Program-made: the position numbers and the translations under genes
Notes under the pieces: generated by a model
The model's input: the letters and a program-made list of their open reading frames with translations, nothing else
Databases searched by the model: none
Told to the model about the DNA's origin: nothing
Shown: positions 39,601 to 39,833 of the stretch, in pieces
Layout of the letters: every line of letters begins with the position of its first letter
Position numbering within the stretch: position 1 is the first letter of the stretch
NCBI RefSeq assembly: GCF_001625305.1
Contig: NW_017803909.1
Coordinates: 8,585,549-8,649,548, forward strand
Direction: 5' to 3'
Source of the DNA: Branchiostoma belcheri
Lineage: Eukaryota > Chordata > Leptocardii > Amphioxiformes > Branchiostomatidae
Length of the DNA stretch: 64,000 nt

Positions 39601-39829
39601 TGGTATTATGAGAGAGTGTAGTTGTTATATATCGGTATATAAAGTAAGGCAAAATAAAAGGATTAAAAGGCATGACATGGTTGATTTCAGAACGAGTCTT
39701 CCAGTCGAGGCGGTGGGAGTGGCAGTGGTCGTGGCGGGTTTGGGCGTGGTCGTGGAGGTTTCCGTGGCAACCATGGTCCTGAACCAAGATGGCTGTCCCC
39801 ACCGGGACCATACGGCCGCAGGGGCAGAG
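513..39829 (+). CDS. VIRMA: VIRMA / virilizer homolog, m6A writer scaffold (partial: 28 exons of the C-terminal two thirds)
   Basis: VIRMA is the large helical-repeat scaffold of the MACOM part of the nuclear m6A writer. It works with WTAP, ZC3H13, HAKAI and RBM15 and steers METTL3-METTL14 methylation towards 3'UTRs and stop-codon regions (family knowledge). I joined 28 exons (listed separately) giving 3565 nt and about 1189 residues; phase is kept at every junction and all introns are GT-AG. Diagnostic blocks, compared with my memory of the vertebrate protein, are [11 protein letters not shown] (p582-592), [15 protein letters not shown] (p831-845) and [19 protein letters not shown] (about p1106-1124), followed by an RGG-rich tail (p1146-1189). 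The human protein is about 1812 residues, so roughly 600 N-terminal residues lie upstream. Introns run from under 0.2 kb to 12.8 kb. The end of the gene is unresolved (see the 39691 exon). Confidence 0.93.
645..1138 (-). repeat. tRNA-derived SINE (Leu/Ser-like head, - strand), split by a second SINE
   Basis: Bases 645-741 and 1031-1138 match, in the same order, the uninterrupted element at 35590-35876 (GACAGAGAAGACAGA-type tail, AACAGTGG, CCCGTCT, GCATGTC, GGACTACGCA). The two halves are separated by the tRNA-Thr-like SINE at about 742-1030. Read on the - strand the head resembles a long-variable-arm tRNA (GCGTAGTCCAGTGGTTAGC in the intact copy). Confidence 0.7.
742..1030 (+). repeat. tRNA-Thr-like SINE, copy 1 (nested)
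   Basis: The head at about 753-815 reads as a tRNA: A-box-like TAGCTCAATCAGTAGAG, a TTTGTAA loop (anticodon UGU, Thr) and B-box-like GAGTTCAAACCCC. The body (ACTTTAAAAATGGTACA, CTAGCCCCCTGCTGTAG, GCCCAAGGGCTAC) recurs at 42711-42990. GACTGA-like sequence at both ends may be the target duplication. It is too diverged to be a working tRNA gene. Confidence 0.75.
1200..1293 (+). CDS. VIRMA: VIRMA exon 2 (p30-61)
   Basis: 94 nt, entered in phase 2, left in phase 0. Acceptor TTGCTTTCAG, donor GTGGGG. Encodes an acidic, Ser/Thr-rich linker ([15 protein letters not shown], then [11 protein letters not shown]), probably disordered. The 539-bp intron that follows is AT-rich and shows no repeat I recognise. 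Confidence 0.82.
1833..1982 (+). CDS. VIRMA: VIRMA exon 3 (p62-111)
   Basis: 150 nt, phase 0 at both ends, donor GTAAGT. It opens with an acidic run (DEDDDDD) encoded by a GAT-rich stretch, then [17 protein letters not shown] and a helix ending [10 protein letters not shown]. The acidic run followed by a helical repeat segment fits the virilizer central region. Confidence 0.88.
2101..2400 (+). repeat. Dispersed repeat R1, copy 1
   Basis: About 290 bp shared with 51113-51391 in the same orientation. Shared blocks include GTTGATTTTCAAGATAAAA, GCATTCCAATGCT and AAGAAGAATAGAG. I see no ORF and no clear terminal repeats; the family is unknown to me. It lies in the VIRMA intron 1983-2658, which otherwise holds nothing I recognise. 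Confidence 0.75.
2659..2759 (+). CDS. VIRMA: VIRMA exon 4 (p112-145)
   Basis: 101 nt, enters in phase 0, leaves in phase 2 (AG of an Arg codon). Acceptor CCTGGCCAG, donor GTAAGC. Encodes [14 protein letters not shown] then [12 protein letters not shown]. The following intron contains the assembly gap. Confidence 0.87.
3226..3245. other. Assembly gap (20 N)
   Basis: Twenty N within the VIRMA intron 2760-3482. The flanking exons join in phase, so no coding exon need be missing here, though intron sequence of unknown length is. Confidence 0.99.
3483..3595 (+). CDS. VIRMA: VIRMA exon 5 (p145-183)
   Basis: 113 nt, enters in phase 2, leaves in phase 1. The correct frame reads [18 protein letters not shown] then [17 protein letters not shown], two amphipathic helices typical of an ARM/HEAT-like scaffold. 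Other frames here are shadows. The next intron (3596-3992) holds only a GT-rich run at about 3620-3690. Confidence 0.9.
3993..4060 (+). CDS. VIRMA: VIRMA exon 6 (p183-205)
   Basis: 68 nt, enters in phase 1, leaves in phase 0, donor GTAAGT. Encodes [18 protein letters not shown] then LTQST, one helical repeat. Nothing is recognised in the following 335-bp intron. Confidence 0.9.
4396..4513 (+). CDS. VIRMA: VIRMA exon 7 (p206-245)
   Basis: 118 nt, enters in phase 0, leaves in phase 1. Acceptor CCTCCCCCAG, donor GTGGGC. Encodes [19 protein letters not shown] then [20 protein letters not shown], a Leu/Gln-rich helix. The next intron (4514-4952) has no repeat I recognise beyond scattered ACATGTA motifs. 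Confidence 0.9.
4953..5036 (+). CDS. VIRMA: VIRMA exon 8 (p245-273)
   Basis: 84 nt, phase 1 at both ends, donor GTCAGT. Encodes [18 protein letters not shown] then [10 protein letters not shown]. The following intron contains a GGCCACACC MITE. Confidence 0.88.
5147..5452. mobile_element. MITE family M1 (Harbinger-like), copy 1
   Basis: The ends are inverted repeats: CCACACCAATTTAATTTGTT at the left against the reverse complement ending ATTGGTGTGGCC at the right. About 306 bp, no ORF. The interior matches the copies at 8074, 39043, 41098 and 52840. Better-preserved copies show a 3-bp TAA duplication, which suggests PIF/Harbinger (inference). Confidence 0.8.
5606..5680 (+). CDS. VIRMA: VIRMA exon 9 (p273-298)
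   Basis: 75 nt, phase 1 at both ends, acceptor TTTGTCAACAG, donor GTAAGT. Encodes [18 protein letters not shown] then AFVEST, a hydrophobic helical repeat. Confidence 0.9.
5754..6089. mobile_element. hAT-like non-autonomous element (family H), copy 1
   Basis: Begins CAGGGCTCGAAAA and ends TTTTGAGCCCTG, inverted termini of about 12 bp, flanked by a perfect 5-bp duplication ATATT (5749-5753 and 6090-6094). The subterminal regions carry GTGCACC/GGTGCAC motifs in opposite orientation. No transposase ORF. CAGGG termini suggest hAT, but 5 bp is shorter than the usual 8-bp hAT duplication. Confidence 0.8.
6362..6503. repeat. Short foldback (hairpin) element
   Basis: Two imperfect inverted arms of about 55 bp: GTCCAACACAAAGACTTCTC and CTAGAGCTTTCAA at the left, mirrored by TTGAAAGCTCTAG and TTTTTGTGTTAGACCAAAAG at the right. 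The terminal CTTTTGGTCCAACACAA-like motif recurs near 3720, 17655 and 59480, so it may mark a MITE family. Confidence 0.6.
6585..6728 (+). CDS. VIRMA: VIRMA exon 10 (p298-346)
   Basis: 144 nt, phase 1 at both ends. Acceptor AAATTCCTCCCAG, donor GTGGGA. Encodes [18 protein letters not shown], then a Leu-rich helix ([10 protein letters not shown]) and [15 protein letters not shown]. Confidence 0.9.
6765..6930 (+). repeat. Degraded SINE-like sequence
   Basis: Contains a B-box-like GGGTTGGAATCGC and, 30 bp on, the motif CTTAGGAAAGGCACTTTACA, which resembles a core found in many invertebrate tRNA-derived SINEs. No clear A box or target duplication. It fills much of the VIRMA intron 6729-7114. Confidence 0.45.
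7115..7330 (+). CDS. VIRMA: VIRMA exon 11 (p346-418)
   Basis: 216 nt, phase 1 at both ends, acceptor CTGTTTTCCAG, donor GTAAGC. Encodes [18 protein letters not shown], then [32 protein letters not shown] and [16 protein letters not shown]. Among the longest exons seen and strongly codon-biased. The next intron (7331-7657) holds nothing I recognise. Confidence 0.92.
7658..7743 (+). CDS. VIRMA: VIRMA exon 12 (p418-446)
   Basis: 86 nt, enters in phase 1, leaves in phase 0. Acceptor AATGTTGTAG, donor GTAAAC. Encodes [18 protein letters not shown] then [11 protein letters not shown]. The DLKWNLxVIQL block is one I recall from vertebrate VIRMA. Confidence 0.92.
7951..8667. mobile_element. hAT-like element family H, copy 2, carrying a nested MITE
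   Basis: Begins CAGGGCTTGAATTAC and ends ATTTCTAGCCCTG, with a perfect 5-bp duplication CATAT on both sides (7946-7950, 8668-8672). The termini carry inverted GTGCACC motifs. The interior is split by a family M1 MITE at 8074-8448, so this insertion is older than that MITE. Confidence 0.8.
8074..8448. mobile_element. MITE family M1, copy 2 (nested)
   Basis: Inverted termini GGCCACACCAATTTAATTTG and AAATTAAATTGGTGTGGCC, flanked by TAA on both sides. 375 bp, non-coding. Its interior (CGGATTCGCC, CCTATCGTTGCATTTGGGGC) matches the other M1 copies. Inserted inside the hAT-like element at 7951-8667. Confidence 0.85.
8716..8862 (+). CDS. VIRMA: VIRMA exon 13 (p447-495)
   Basis: 147 nt, phase 0 at both ends, acceptor CCCAACTGCAG, donor GTGAGA. 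Encodes [16 protein letters not shown], then [17 protein letters not shown] and [10 protein letters not shown]. It matches the LLKTMLTELL region of the vertebrate protein as I recall it. The next intron is 8.2 kb and holds the long-inverted-terminus element. Confidence 0.92.
9247..9574. repeat. Left inverted terminus of the 7.5-kb element
   Basis: Paired with 16388-16714. Contains repeated CGCACGCGTG-like and CTCGCGCTG motifs. Identical peptide shadows in the two arms (beginning [11 protein letters not shown]) are a consequence of the inverted repeat and not evidence for a gene. Confidence 0.88.
9583..9878 (+). repeat. Two direct copies of a 53-bp hairpin-bearing motif
   Basis: Copies at 9583-9635 and 9826-9878 differ at only a few bases. 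Each reads GTGCTAATATTTCGCCGC... and ends with an inverted pair, CGTCGGA and TCCGACG, around a loop of about 9 bp. It lies just inside the left terminus. Confidence 0.75.
10061..10208 (+). repeat. Direct repeat pair inside the 7.5-kb element
   Basis: CCCCCGCTAATTCCTAGTGC followed by GTGATTTCACGGCGGCGGGA occurs at about 10064-10113 and again at about 10159-10207. Shared upstream CACACAC/CGGTCC words suggest a diverged tandem unit of about 95 bp. Confidence 0.6.
10244..10660. mobile_element. MITE family M2 (Harbinger-like), copy 1
   Basis: Inverted termini: GGCTACACCAACTTAATTTT then ATGGATGACATCC at the left; GGATGTCATCCATAAAATTA then GTCGGTGTCGCC at the right. Flanked by TTA on both sides. 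A poly(A) run at 10302-10325 lies inside. Related copies are at 22539, 57912 and 58564. Confidence 0.8.
10661..13420. other. Interior of the 7.5-kb element, no gene recognised
   Basis: No exon-like stretch with consistent coding bias and splice sites. Notable items are a YY1-like ATATGGCGGATTTT near 12212 beside GC-rich sequence (12230-12310), and the word TTGCCATGGTAACGGGCC at about 12893. Its function is unknown. Confidence 0.5.
13421..13790 (+). repeat. Tandem duplication, 2 x 185 bp
   Basis: Units 13421-13605 and 13606-13790 begin AAATGAATACTTGTGGAGGT and end TACATATATATACAGTGTAT. They differ at only about a dozen positions. Non-coding; lies inside the 7.5-kb element. Confidence 0.85.
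14055..15640. other. Interior of the 7.5-kb element, simple repeats
   Basis: GACTGGAT..CCGATGGTCATT occurs at about 13796 and 14060. Bases 14165-14265 are rich in AACGAAAC/AACGAAACTT steps. A CGCCATATT (reverse YY1-like) lies near 14651. No gene is supported. Confidence 0.45.
15660..15842 (+). promoter_or_regulatory. TATA-type promoter and short first exon inside the 7.5-kb element
   Basis: ACGCATGCGTGAGCAGTGCG followed by CATGTGCGCA (NRF1-like alternating purine-pyrimidine sites) precedes a clear TATA box, TATATAAATA, at 15701-15710. About 30 bp downstream lies a candidate start region with two AACAACGCCAG units. At 15832 an ATG opens MVQ plus AG and then a GTATGA donor at 15843. No downstream exon is found within the element, and the phase (2) does not match the VIRMA exon at 17104. 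Its use as a promoter is inferred. Confidence 0.45.
16388..16714. repeat. Right inverted terminus of the 7.5-kb element
   Basis: Reverse complement of 9247-9574, near-identical, which suggests a recent insertion or gene conversion between the arms. It ends towards TTTCGGGTACCC at about 16730. Confidence 0.88.
17104..17275 (+). CDS. VIRMA: VIRMA exon 14 (p496-553)
   Basis: 172 nt, enters in phase 0, leaves in phase 1. Acceptor CTTCTGTGTCCAG, donor GTGGGA. Encodes [18 protein letters not shown], then [16 protein letters not shown] and KSDSEE. The D(V/I)IDxxLTFTQ block matches vertebrate VIRMA as recalled. The next intron (17276-17787) contains an AT-rich, LINE-tail-like stretch near 17325-17375 and nothing else recognised. 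Confidence 0.93.
17788..17924 (+). CDS. VIRMA: VIRMA exon 15 (p553-598)
   Basis: 137 nt, enters in phase 1, leaves in phase 0, donor GTAGGG. Encodes [16 protein letters not shown], then [17 protein letters not shown] and [10 protein letters not shown]. The W-S-L/M-M-L-K-E-V-L and [12 protein letters not shown] blocks are virilizer signatures and my strongest evidence for the identification. Confidence 0.95.
18145..18486. mobile_element. MITE flanked by TA (Tc1/mariner-like?)
   Basis: Inverted termini GTGCTGTGTACC and GGTACACAGCAC, flanked by TA on both sides (18143-18144, 18487-18488). Subterminal inverted words such as TTTAGGTTCAAGTCC and GGACTTGAATCTGG. 342 bp, no ORF. The TA flank suggests Tc1/mariner, but it is a weak criterion. 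Confidence 0.65.
18546..18654 (+). CDS. VIRMA: VIRMA exon 16 (p599-635)
   Basis: 109 nt, enters in phase 0, leaves in phase 1. Acceptor TTTTCCCCTAG, donor GTCAGA. Encodes [19 protein letters not shown] then [17 protein letters not shown]. The RKLWS word aligns with vertebrate VIRMA. The 488-bp intron after it shows nothing I recognise. Confidence 0.93.
19143..19233 (+). CDS. VIRMA: VIRMA exon 17 (p635-665)
   Basis: 91 nt, enters in phase 1, leaves in phase 2 (CG of Arg), donor GTGAGC. Encodes [18 protein letters not shown] then [11 protein letters not shown], matching the R(R/V)C-x-Q-x-x-DLA-PT region of VIRMA. The next intron (417 bp) holds nothing I recognise. Confidence 0.93.
19651..19824 (+). 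CDS. VIRMA: VIRMA exon 18 (p665-723)
   Basis: 174 nt, phase 2 at both ends. Acceptor TTTTCCCCTAG, donor GTCAGT. Encodes [19 protein letters not shown], then a variable loop, [17 protein letters not shown] and [10 protein letters not shown]. Confidence 0.9.
19894..20300 (+). repeat. (GGAT)n microsatellite, about 400 bp, with higher-order structure
   Basis: Nearly pure GGAT repeats start 70 bp after exon 18. A variant block GGATAAAGGATGAATGG followed by GGATAAAGG recurs about 98 bp apart (near 20090 and 20188), showing that a multi-unit block was duplicated. The long WMDG and HPSI peptide shadows here are not genes. Confidence 0.95.
20511..20616 (+). CDS. VIRMA: VIRMA exon 19 (p723-758)
   Basis: 106 nt, enters in phase 2, leaves in phase 0. 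Acceptor GTGTCCCTGCAG, donor GTAGGT. Encodes [19 protein letters not shown] then [16 protein letters not shown]. Confidence 0.92.
20755..20870 (+). repeat. Dispersed repeat R2, copy 1
   Basis: Shares AGGAAAACA..TATTGTTTTTGCT, AGGTCAATG(G/A)C and CACCATGGTAACTAGTGTTG with 39458-39575 in the same orientation. Non-coding; lies in the VIRMA intron 20617-21210. Confidence 0.7.
21211..21285 (+). CDS. VIRMA: VIRMA exon 20 (p759-783)
   Basis: 75 nt, phase 0 at both ends, acceptor TTATTGTCTGTCCAG, donor GTACAT. Encodes [18 protein letters not shown] then GASLLEQ. The next intron (336 bp) holds nothing I recognise. Confidence 0.9.
21622..21809 (+). CDS. VIRMA: VIRMA exon 21 (p784-846)
   Basis: 188 nt, enters in phase 0, leaves in phase 2 (AG of Ser). 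Acceptor ATCCTAATCAG, donor GTATCT. Encodes [18 protein letters not shown], then [19 protein letters not shown] and [18 protein letters not shown]. The TIVML(S/T)EHDYGFYxLKS block is essentially identical to vertebrate VIRMA. Confidence 0.95.
22539..22947. mobile_element. MITE family M2, copy 2
   Basis: Inverted termini GGCCACAGCAAGTAAATTTT at the left and AAAAATTACTTGCTGTGGCC at the right, with GGATGACATCC/GATGTCATCC just inside, flanked by TAA on both sides. 409 bp, no ORF. Lies in the VIRMA intron 21810-23006; the rest of that intron shows nothing else I recognise. Confidence 0.85.
23007..23259 (+). CDS. VIRMA: VIRMA exon 22 (p846-930)
   Basis: 253 nt, the longest exon seen, enters in phase 2, leaves in phase 0. 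Acceptor TTCCCCCCACAG, donor GTACGT. Encodes [18 protein letters not shown] then FNKDNADH, a helix ([15 protein letters not shown]), [16 protein letters not shown] and [11 protein letters not shown]-rich third codon positions contrast with the surrounding intron. The next intron is 12.8 kb and holds two antisense genes. Confidence 0.94.
24192..24374 (-). CDS. EF-hand A, exon 3 (residues 82-141 and stop)
   Basis: 183 nt including TAA. Acceptor CCCATTTTTCAG. Begins [16 protein letters not shown] and contains [18 protein letters not shown]. This exon is the best conserved between paralogs A and B, mainly in its second half, so selection probably acts on this non-EF part. Confidence 0.88.
   Translation of the reverse strand, partial: DHNFTMSFDEMKKKAYTFYTTHADKYGSGNTMEVLNFWAGDKTKEMTVGDFLDIMFEDRL
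24192..26540 (-). CDS. Small EF-hand calcium-binding protein A (141 aa, 3 coding exons)
   Basis: Coding segments on the - strand are 26513-26394, 25506-25384 and 24374-24192, all joined in phase 0. The first coding exon probably starts at 26540 with a short 5'UTR (acceptor CCTTCTAACAG). The protein starts [10 protein letters not shown]; two canonical EF loops follow, [12 protein letters not shown] (residues 11-22) and [12 protein letters not shown] (47-58). The last exon (82-141) has no canonical loop and ends [10 protein letters not shown]. No signal peptide or membrane segment, so probably cytosolic. Two EF loops imply Ca2+ binding; I do not recognise the subfamily. It lies antisense in a VIRMA intron, with paralog B about 6 kb away. 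The ATG has A at -3 and G at +4. Confidence 0.87.
25013..25303. mobile_element. hAT-like family H element, copy 3 (left end lost)
   Basis: The right end reads ATTTCGAGCCCTG. The left end begins at AAAATACTGGGTGCATG and lacks the CAGGG terminus. GTGCACC motifs sit at both ends. It lies in the intron between EF-hand A exons 2 and 3. The homologous intron of copy B carries a family member in the opposite orientation about 10 bp away (30902-31193). Confidence 0.75.
25384..25506 (-). CDS. EF-hand A, exon 2 (residues 41-81)
   Basis: 123 nt, phase 0 at both ends. Polypyrimidine acceptor ending TTTTTTTCAG, donor GTTAGT. Encodes RVKSKC, the second EF loop [12 protein letters not shown] with all Ca2+-ligand positions (D1, N3, D5, G6, E12), and a helix to FLDHDQ. 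Confidence 0.9.
25690..25916 (+). repeat. tRNA-derived SINE with intact 11-bp target duplication
   Basis: A-box-like TGGCGCAACG at 25701-25710 and a perfect B box GGTTCGAGTCC at 25744-25754. The 3' tail reads TTTCAATAAAATAAAAA. Flanked by ATTGTACAATT at 25679-25689 and 25917-25927. Copy B of the segmental duplication lacks it (empty site near 31828), so it inserted after the duplication. I do not assign the anticodon. Confidence 0.9.
25985..26260. repeat. Repeat related to the foldback at 45517-45735
   Basis: Shares GTTACTCAAGCAACTGGATA, CAGACGTTTCAGCTAG, CTAGCTTTCGTCAGTGACTG and TACGTCGATGAAG with 45465-45735. The distal part resembles, in reverse, 42170-42260 (CTTGTCTTGACTTGTCTAAC). Inserted in the first coding intron of EF-hand A. 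Confidence 0.6.
26394..26540 (-). CDS. EF-hand A, exon 1 (5'UTR tail and residues 1-40)
   Basis: Coding 26513-26394 (120 nt), donor GTAAAA. Holds the first EF loop [12 protein letters not shown], then [18 protein letters not shown]. An alternative acceptor (TTATTTCCAG, exon from 26519) exists 6 bp upstream of the ATG; it changes only the UTR. Confidence 0.85.
27751..28235 (-). promoter_or_regulatory. Probable 5'UTR exon and upstream region of EF-hand A
   Basis: On the - strand, CAAAACTATCCACAG|GTATGTG is a good donor at 27751 and is conserved in paralog B at 33661. The stretch up to about 28235 is also conserved in copy B (ACGCAACT(G/T)GCTTTTGGGG and TCATATAAGGTCGTATTCGC). CTTATATGAG on the - strand is a possible TATA-like element. 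The transcription start is not determined. Confidence 0.4.
28281..29568. mobile_element. hAT-like element, 1.29 kb, 5-bp duplication, with a nested repeat
   Basis: Termini CAGGGGTCGAAATA and TATTTCGACCCCTG are perfect inverted repeats, flanked by TATGT on both sides (28276-28280, 29569-29573). The subtermini carry TTGCACTGGTGCAA and inverted TTGCACC motifs, as in family H. Copy B lacks it. The interior (about 28491-29425) appears to be another repeat: CCTTCGCCAAGAAGGTTATG, TGTG and TCTG tracts, then TTTGCATAATTTATG words, ending GGCGAAGGTATGAGATC. No transposase ORF. Confidence 0.82.
28535..28580 (+). repeat. (TG)n(TCTG)n microsatellite
   Basis: GTGTGTGTG then TCTGTCTGTCTG inside the nested repeat of the 1.29-kb element. 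A similar start (CCTCCATGAAAAATGGAGGT, then GTGTCTGTCTGTGTGTG) occurs at about 51724-51780. Confidence 0.85.
30574..30756 (-). CDS. EF-hand B, exon 3 (residues 84-143 and stop)
   Basis: 183 nt including TAA, acceptor CCCATTTTTCAG. Encodes [16 protein letters not shown] then the shared [18 protein letters not shown]. Silent and replacement changes versus copy A are few and mostly in the first half. Confidence 0.88.
   Translation of the reverse strand, partial: DHNSKMSFNEMKKVAYTFYTTHADKYGGGNTMEVLNFWAGDKTKEMTVGDFLDIMFEDRF
30574..32053 (-). CDS. Small EF-hand calcium-binding protein B (143 aa, 3 coding exons)
   Basis: Coding segments on the - strand are 32033-31908, 31647-31525 and 30756-30574, phase 0 at each junction. 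The protein starts [14 protein letters not shown] loops are [12 protein letters not shown] (13-24) and [12 protein letters not shown] (49-60). The C-terminal exon ends [10 protein letters not shown]. It is a clear paralog of protein A with the same intron positions. Differences cluster in the first exon ([17 protein letters not shown] here against [17 protein letters not shown] in A) and at the end of exon 2 (IFQEADK against VFLDHDQ). No stop or frameshift, so probably functional. Its 5'UTR exon seems disturbed by a LINE insertion. Subfamily unknown. Confidence 0.87.
30902..31193. mobile_element. hAT-like family H element, copy 4
   Basis: Begins CAGGGCTTGAAATTC and ends TATTTTGAGCCCTG, flanked by TGTACA on both sides (30896-30901, 31194-31199). 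GTGCACC motifs are subterminal. About 290 bp, non-coding. Opposite orientation to the copy in the homologous intron of EF-hand A. Confidence 0.82.
31220..31454. mobile_element. 235-bp insertion made of about seven degenerate 30-bp repeats
   Basis: Flanked by a perfect 7-bp duplication CTTCAAG (31213-31219, 31455-31461); copy A has the uninterrupted site near 25316. The interior iterates CGTAGAGCGTA..CGG variants at a spacing of about 30 bp. It begins CAGGGCCCGCATGCCC and ends in a C-run. The family is unknown to me. Confidence 0.7.
31525..31647 (-). CDS. EF-hand B, exon 2 (residues 43-83)
   Basis: 123 nt, phase 0 at both ends, acceptor CATATTTTCAG, donor GTTAGT. Encodes RVTSKC, EF loop [12 protein letters not shown] and a helix to IFQEADK. 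Confidence 0.9.
31838..31903 (+). repeat. Fragment of a CR1-like LINE 3' coding end
   Basis: CTTTAGATAGCTTTAAACAA onwards encodes [19 protein letters not shown], the C-terminal reverse-transcriptase tail also seen on the - strand at 44323-44520. It abuts the donor of EF-hand B exon 1 (GTTTAC region), so a LINE fragment now ends within a few bases of a splice site. Confidence 0.6.
31908..32053 (-). CDS. EF-hand B, exon 1 (5'UTR tail and residues 1-42)
   Basis: Coding 32033-31908 (126 nt), probable acceptor CTTCTAACAG with the exon starting at 32053, donor GTAAAC. The ATG has A at -3 and G at +4. First EF loop [12 protein letters not shown] has N at position 5 in place of the Asp found in A, still a normal Ca2+ ligand. 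Confidence 0.86.
33392..33545 (+). repeat. CR1-like LINE 3' end with (ACAGAT)n tail, + strand
   Basis: TTTAAACAATGTCTAGAGCT, then GGGTTAGGTGTAACAAGTCG, a GC-rich hairpin region (GCCGCCGCGCCGTG, GTGTTACGCCGAAAGGCGG) and a tail CTGATACAGATACAGA. The same order occurs inverted at 37380-37500 and 44240-44523. This fits repeated 5'-truncated insertions. Confidence 0.7.
33661..35005 (-). promoter_or_regulatory. Upstream region of EF-hand B, split by the LINE
   Basis: Donor CTACAGTAACCCACAG|GTATG at 33661 (- strand) corresponds to 27751 in copy A. Beyond the LINE, 34585-35005 matches copy A 27800-28235, including TCATATAAGGTCGTATTCGC. The LINE adds about 0.85 kb between the putative promoter and the 5' splice donor. 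Confidence 0.4.
33729..34570 (-). mobile_element. 5'-truncated L1-like LINE (reverse-transcriptase C-terminal end)
   Basis: Flanked by a perfect 14-bp duplication TTGAGCAAAAGTAT (33715-33728, 34571-34584), with an A-rich tail (33729-33765, read on the - strand). The - strand ORF down to 34012 encodes a zf-RVT-type C-terminus: [19 protein letters not shown], then CPFC, H and C spaced as in a zinc knuckle (CPFC-x8-H-x5-C), then FWNDFRLWW. The catalytic reverse-transcriptase core is absent, so it is dead on arrival. It interrupts the likely 5'UTR exon region of EF-hand B. Confidence 0.9.
35590..35876 (-). repeat. tRNA-derived SINE (Leu/Ser-like head), intact copy, - strand
   Basis: On the - strand the head reads GCGTGCGTAGTCCAGTGGTT, then a long variable arm, B-box-like GAGTTCGAATCCCG and GTGCATGTC. 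The tail side (GACAGAGAAGACAGACGC) matches 660-690. Preceded on the + strand by a GTGAAA run (35568-35585). Confidence 0.72.
36034..36133 (+). CDS. VIRMA: VIRMA exon 23 (p931-964)
   Basis: 100 nt, enters in phase 0, leaves in phase 1. Acceptor TGTACTTCTTAG, donor GTACAT. Encodes [18 protein letters not shown] then [15 protein letters not shown]. The D-x-x-L-x-S-L-x(2)-V/T-V-x-L pattern fits VIRMA. Confidence 0.9.
36217..36560 (-). repeat. LINE-like 3' end with (ACT)n tail, - strand
   Basis: (GTA)n at 36217-36241 followed by AAATGGTTTATTGATAAAC; on the - strand this is an AATAAA-bearing 3' end with an (ACT)n tail. The non-coding sequence continues to about 36560 with no reverse-transcriptase ORF. 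The family is not assigned. Confidence 0.45.
36685..36772. repeat. Hairpin, 18-bp stem
   Basis: AGCCTGAGTGTCAGCCTTA is matched by AAGGCTGACACTCAGGCT about 50 bp downstream, almost without mismatch. Could be a tiny MITE or a structured RNA; nothing else distinguishes the two. Confidence 0.6.
36979..37139 (+). CDS. VIRMA: VIRMA exon 24 (p964-1017)
   Basis: 161 nt, enters in phase 1, leaves in phase 0, acceptor GATGACACAAACAG, donor GTAAAA. Encodes [19 protein letters not shown], then [19 protein letters not shown] and EDADIEADM. The FNxRxxYxL and FW motifs match vertebrate VIRMA. Confidence 0.93.
37380..37500 (-). repeat. CR1-like LINE 3' tail, - strand
   Basis: TATCTGTATCTGTATAGCC, then ACCGCCTTTCGGCGTAACAC and GGCGGCAGCTGGCTATG. 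It is the inverted equivalent of 33435-33545: the (TACAGA)n end plus hairpin-rich 3'UTR, with no coding part. Confidence 0.7.
37931..38058 (+). CDS. VIRMA: VIRMA exon 25 (p1018-1060)
   Basis: 128 nt, enters in phase 0, leaves in phase 2 (AG of Arg). Acceptor TTCTTCTTGCAG, donor GTACCG. Encodes [32 protein letters not shown] and PPGKAARKR. The VDLIELSEK/FDxxxELE register matches VIRMA. Confidence 0.93.
38252..38322 (+). CDS. VIRMA: VIRMA exon 26 (p1060-1084)
   Basis: 71 nt, enters in phase 2, leaves in phase 1. Acceptor CCTCTTTCAG, donor GTACTT. Encodes [19 protein letters not shown] then RHGN, the start of the Arg/Gly-rich region that in vertebrates reads VPPPRGRG. The next intron (506 bp) shows nothing I recognise. 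Confidence 0.9.
38829..39004 (+). CDS. VIRMA: VIRMA exon 27 (p1084-1142), most conserved block
   Basis: 176 nt, enters in phase 1, leaves in phase 0. Acceptor CCCTCCCTCCCCAG, donor GTGAGG. Encodes [16 protein letters not shown], then [19 protein letters not shown] and GPPAKRARQ. The central block is virtually invariant across VIRMA proteins I know; the terminal KRAR is a possible nuclear localisation signal. Very GC-rich compared with its introns. Confidence 0.96.
39043..39409. mobile_element. MITE family M1, copy 3
   Basis: Left end GGCCACATTTAATTTGTTG, right end CAAATTAAATTGGTGTGGCC, flanked by TAA on both sides. 367 bp, non-coding, in the last VIRMA intron seen. The interior (CGGATTCGCCCTG, GTTGACTTCATGGCTCAT) matches 41098 and 52840 most closely. 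Confidence 0.85.
39458..39575 (+). repeat. Dispersed repeat R2, copy 2
   Basis: Matches 20755-20870 (TATTGTTTTTGCTTTCTTC, AAGGTCAATGACC, CACCATGGTAACTAGTGTTG). Confidence 0.7.
39691..39829 (+). CDS. VIRMA: VIRMA exon 28 (p1143-1189), RGG-rich tail; possible last exon
   Basis: 139 nt, enters in phase 0. Encodes NESSSRGGG, then [14 protein letters not shown] (RGG/FGRG motifs typical of RNA-binding tails), [15 protein letters not shown] and RRGRG. The GTTAGT at 39830 fits a donor, leaving phase 1. If unspliced, the frame reads RGRG then TAG at 39831-39833. Vertebrate VIRMA continues for about 80-100 residues after this region, which favours splicing, but I found no good continuation exon downstream. 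Confidence 0.88.
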
Positions 39830-39833
39830 GTTA

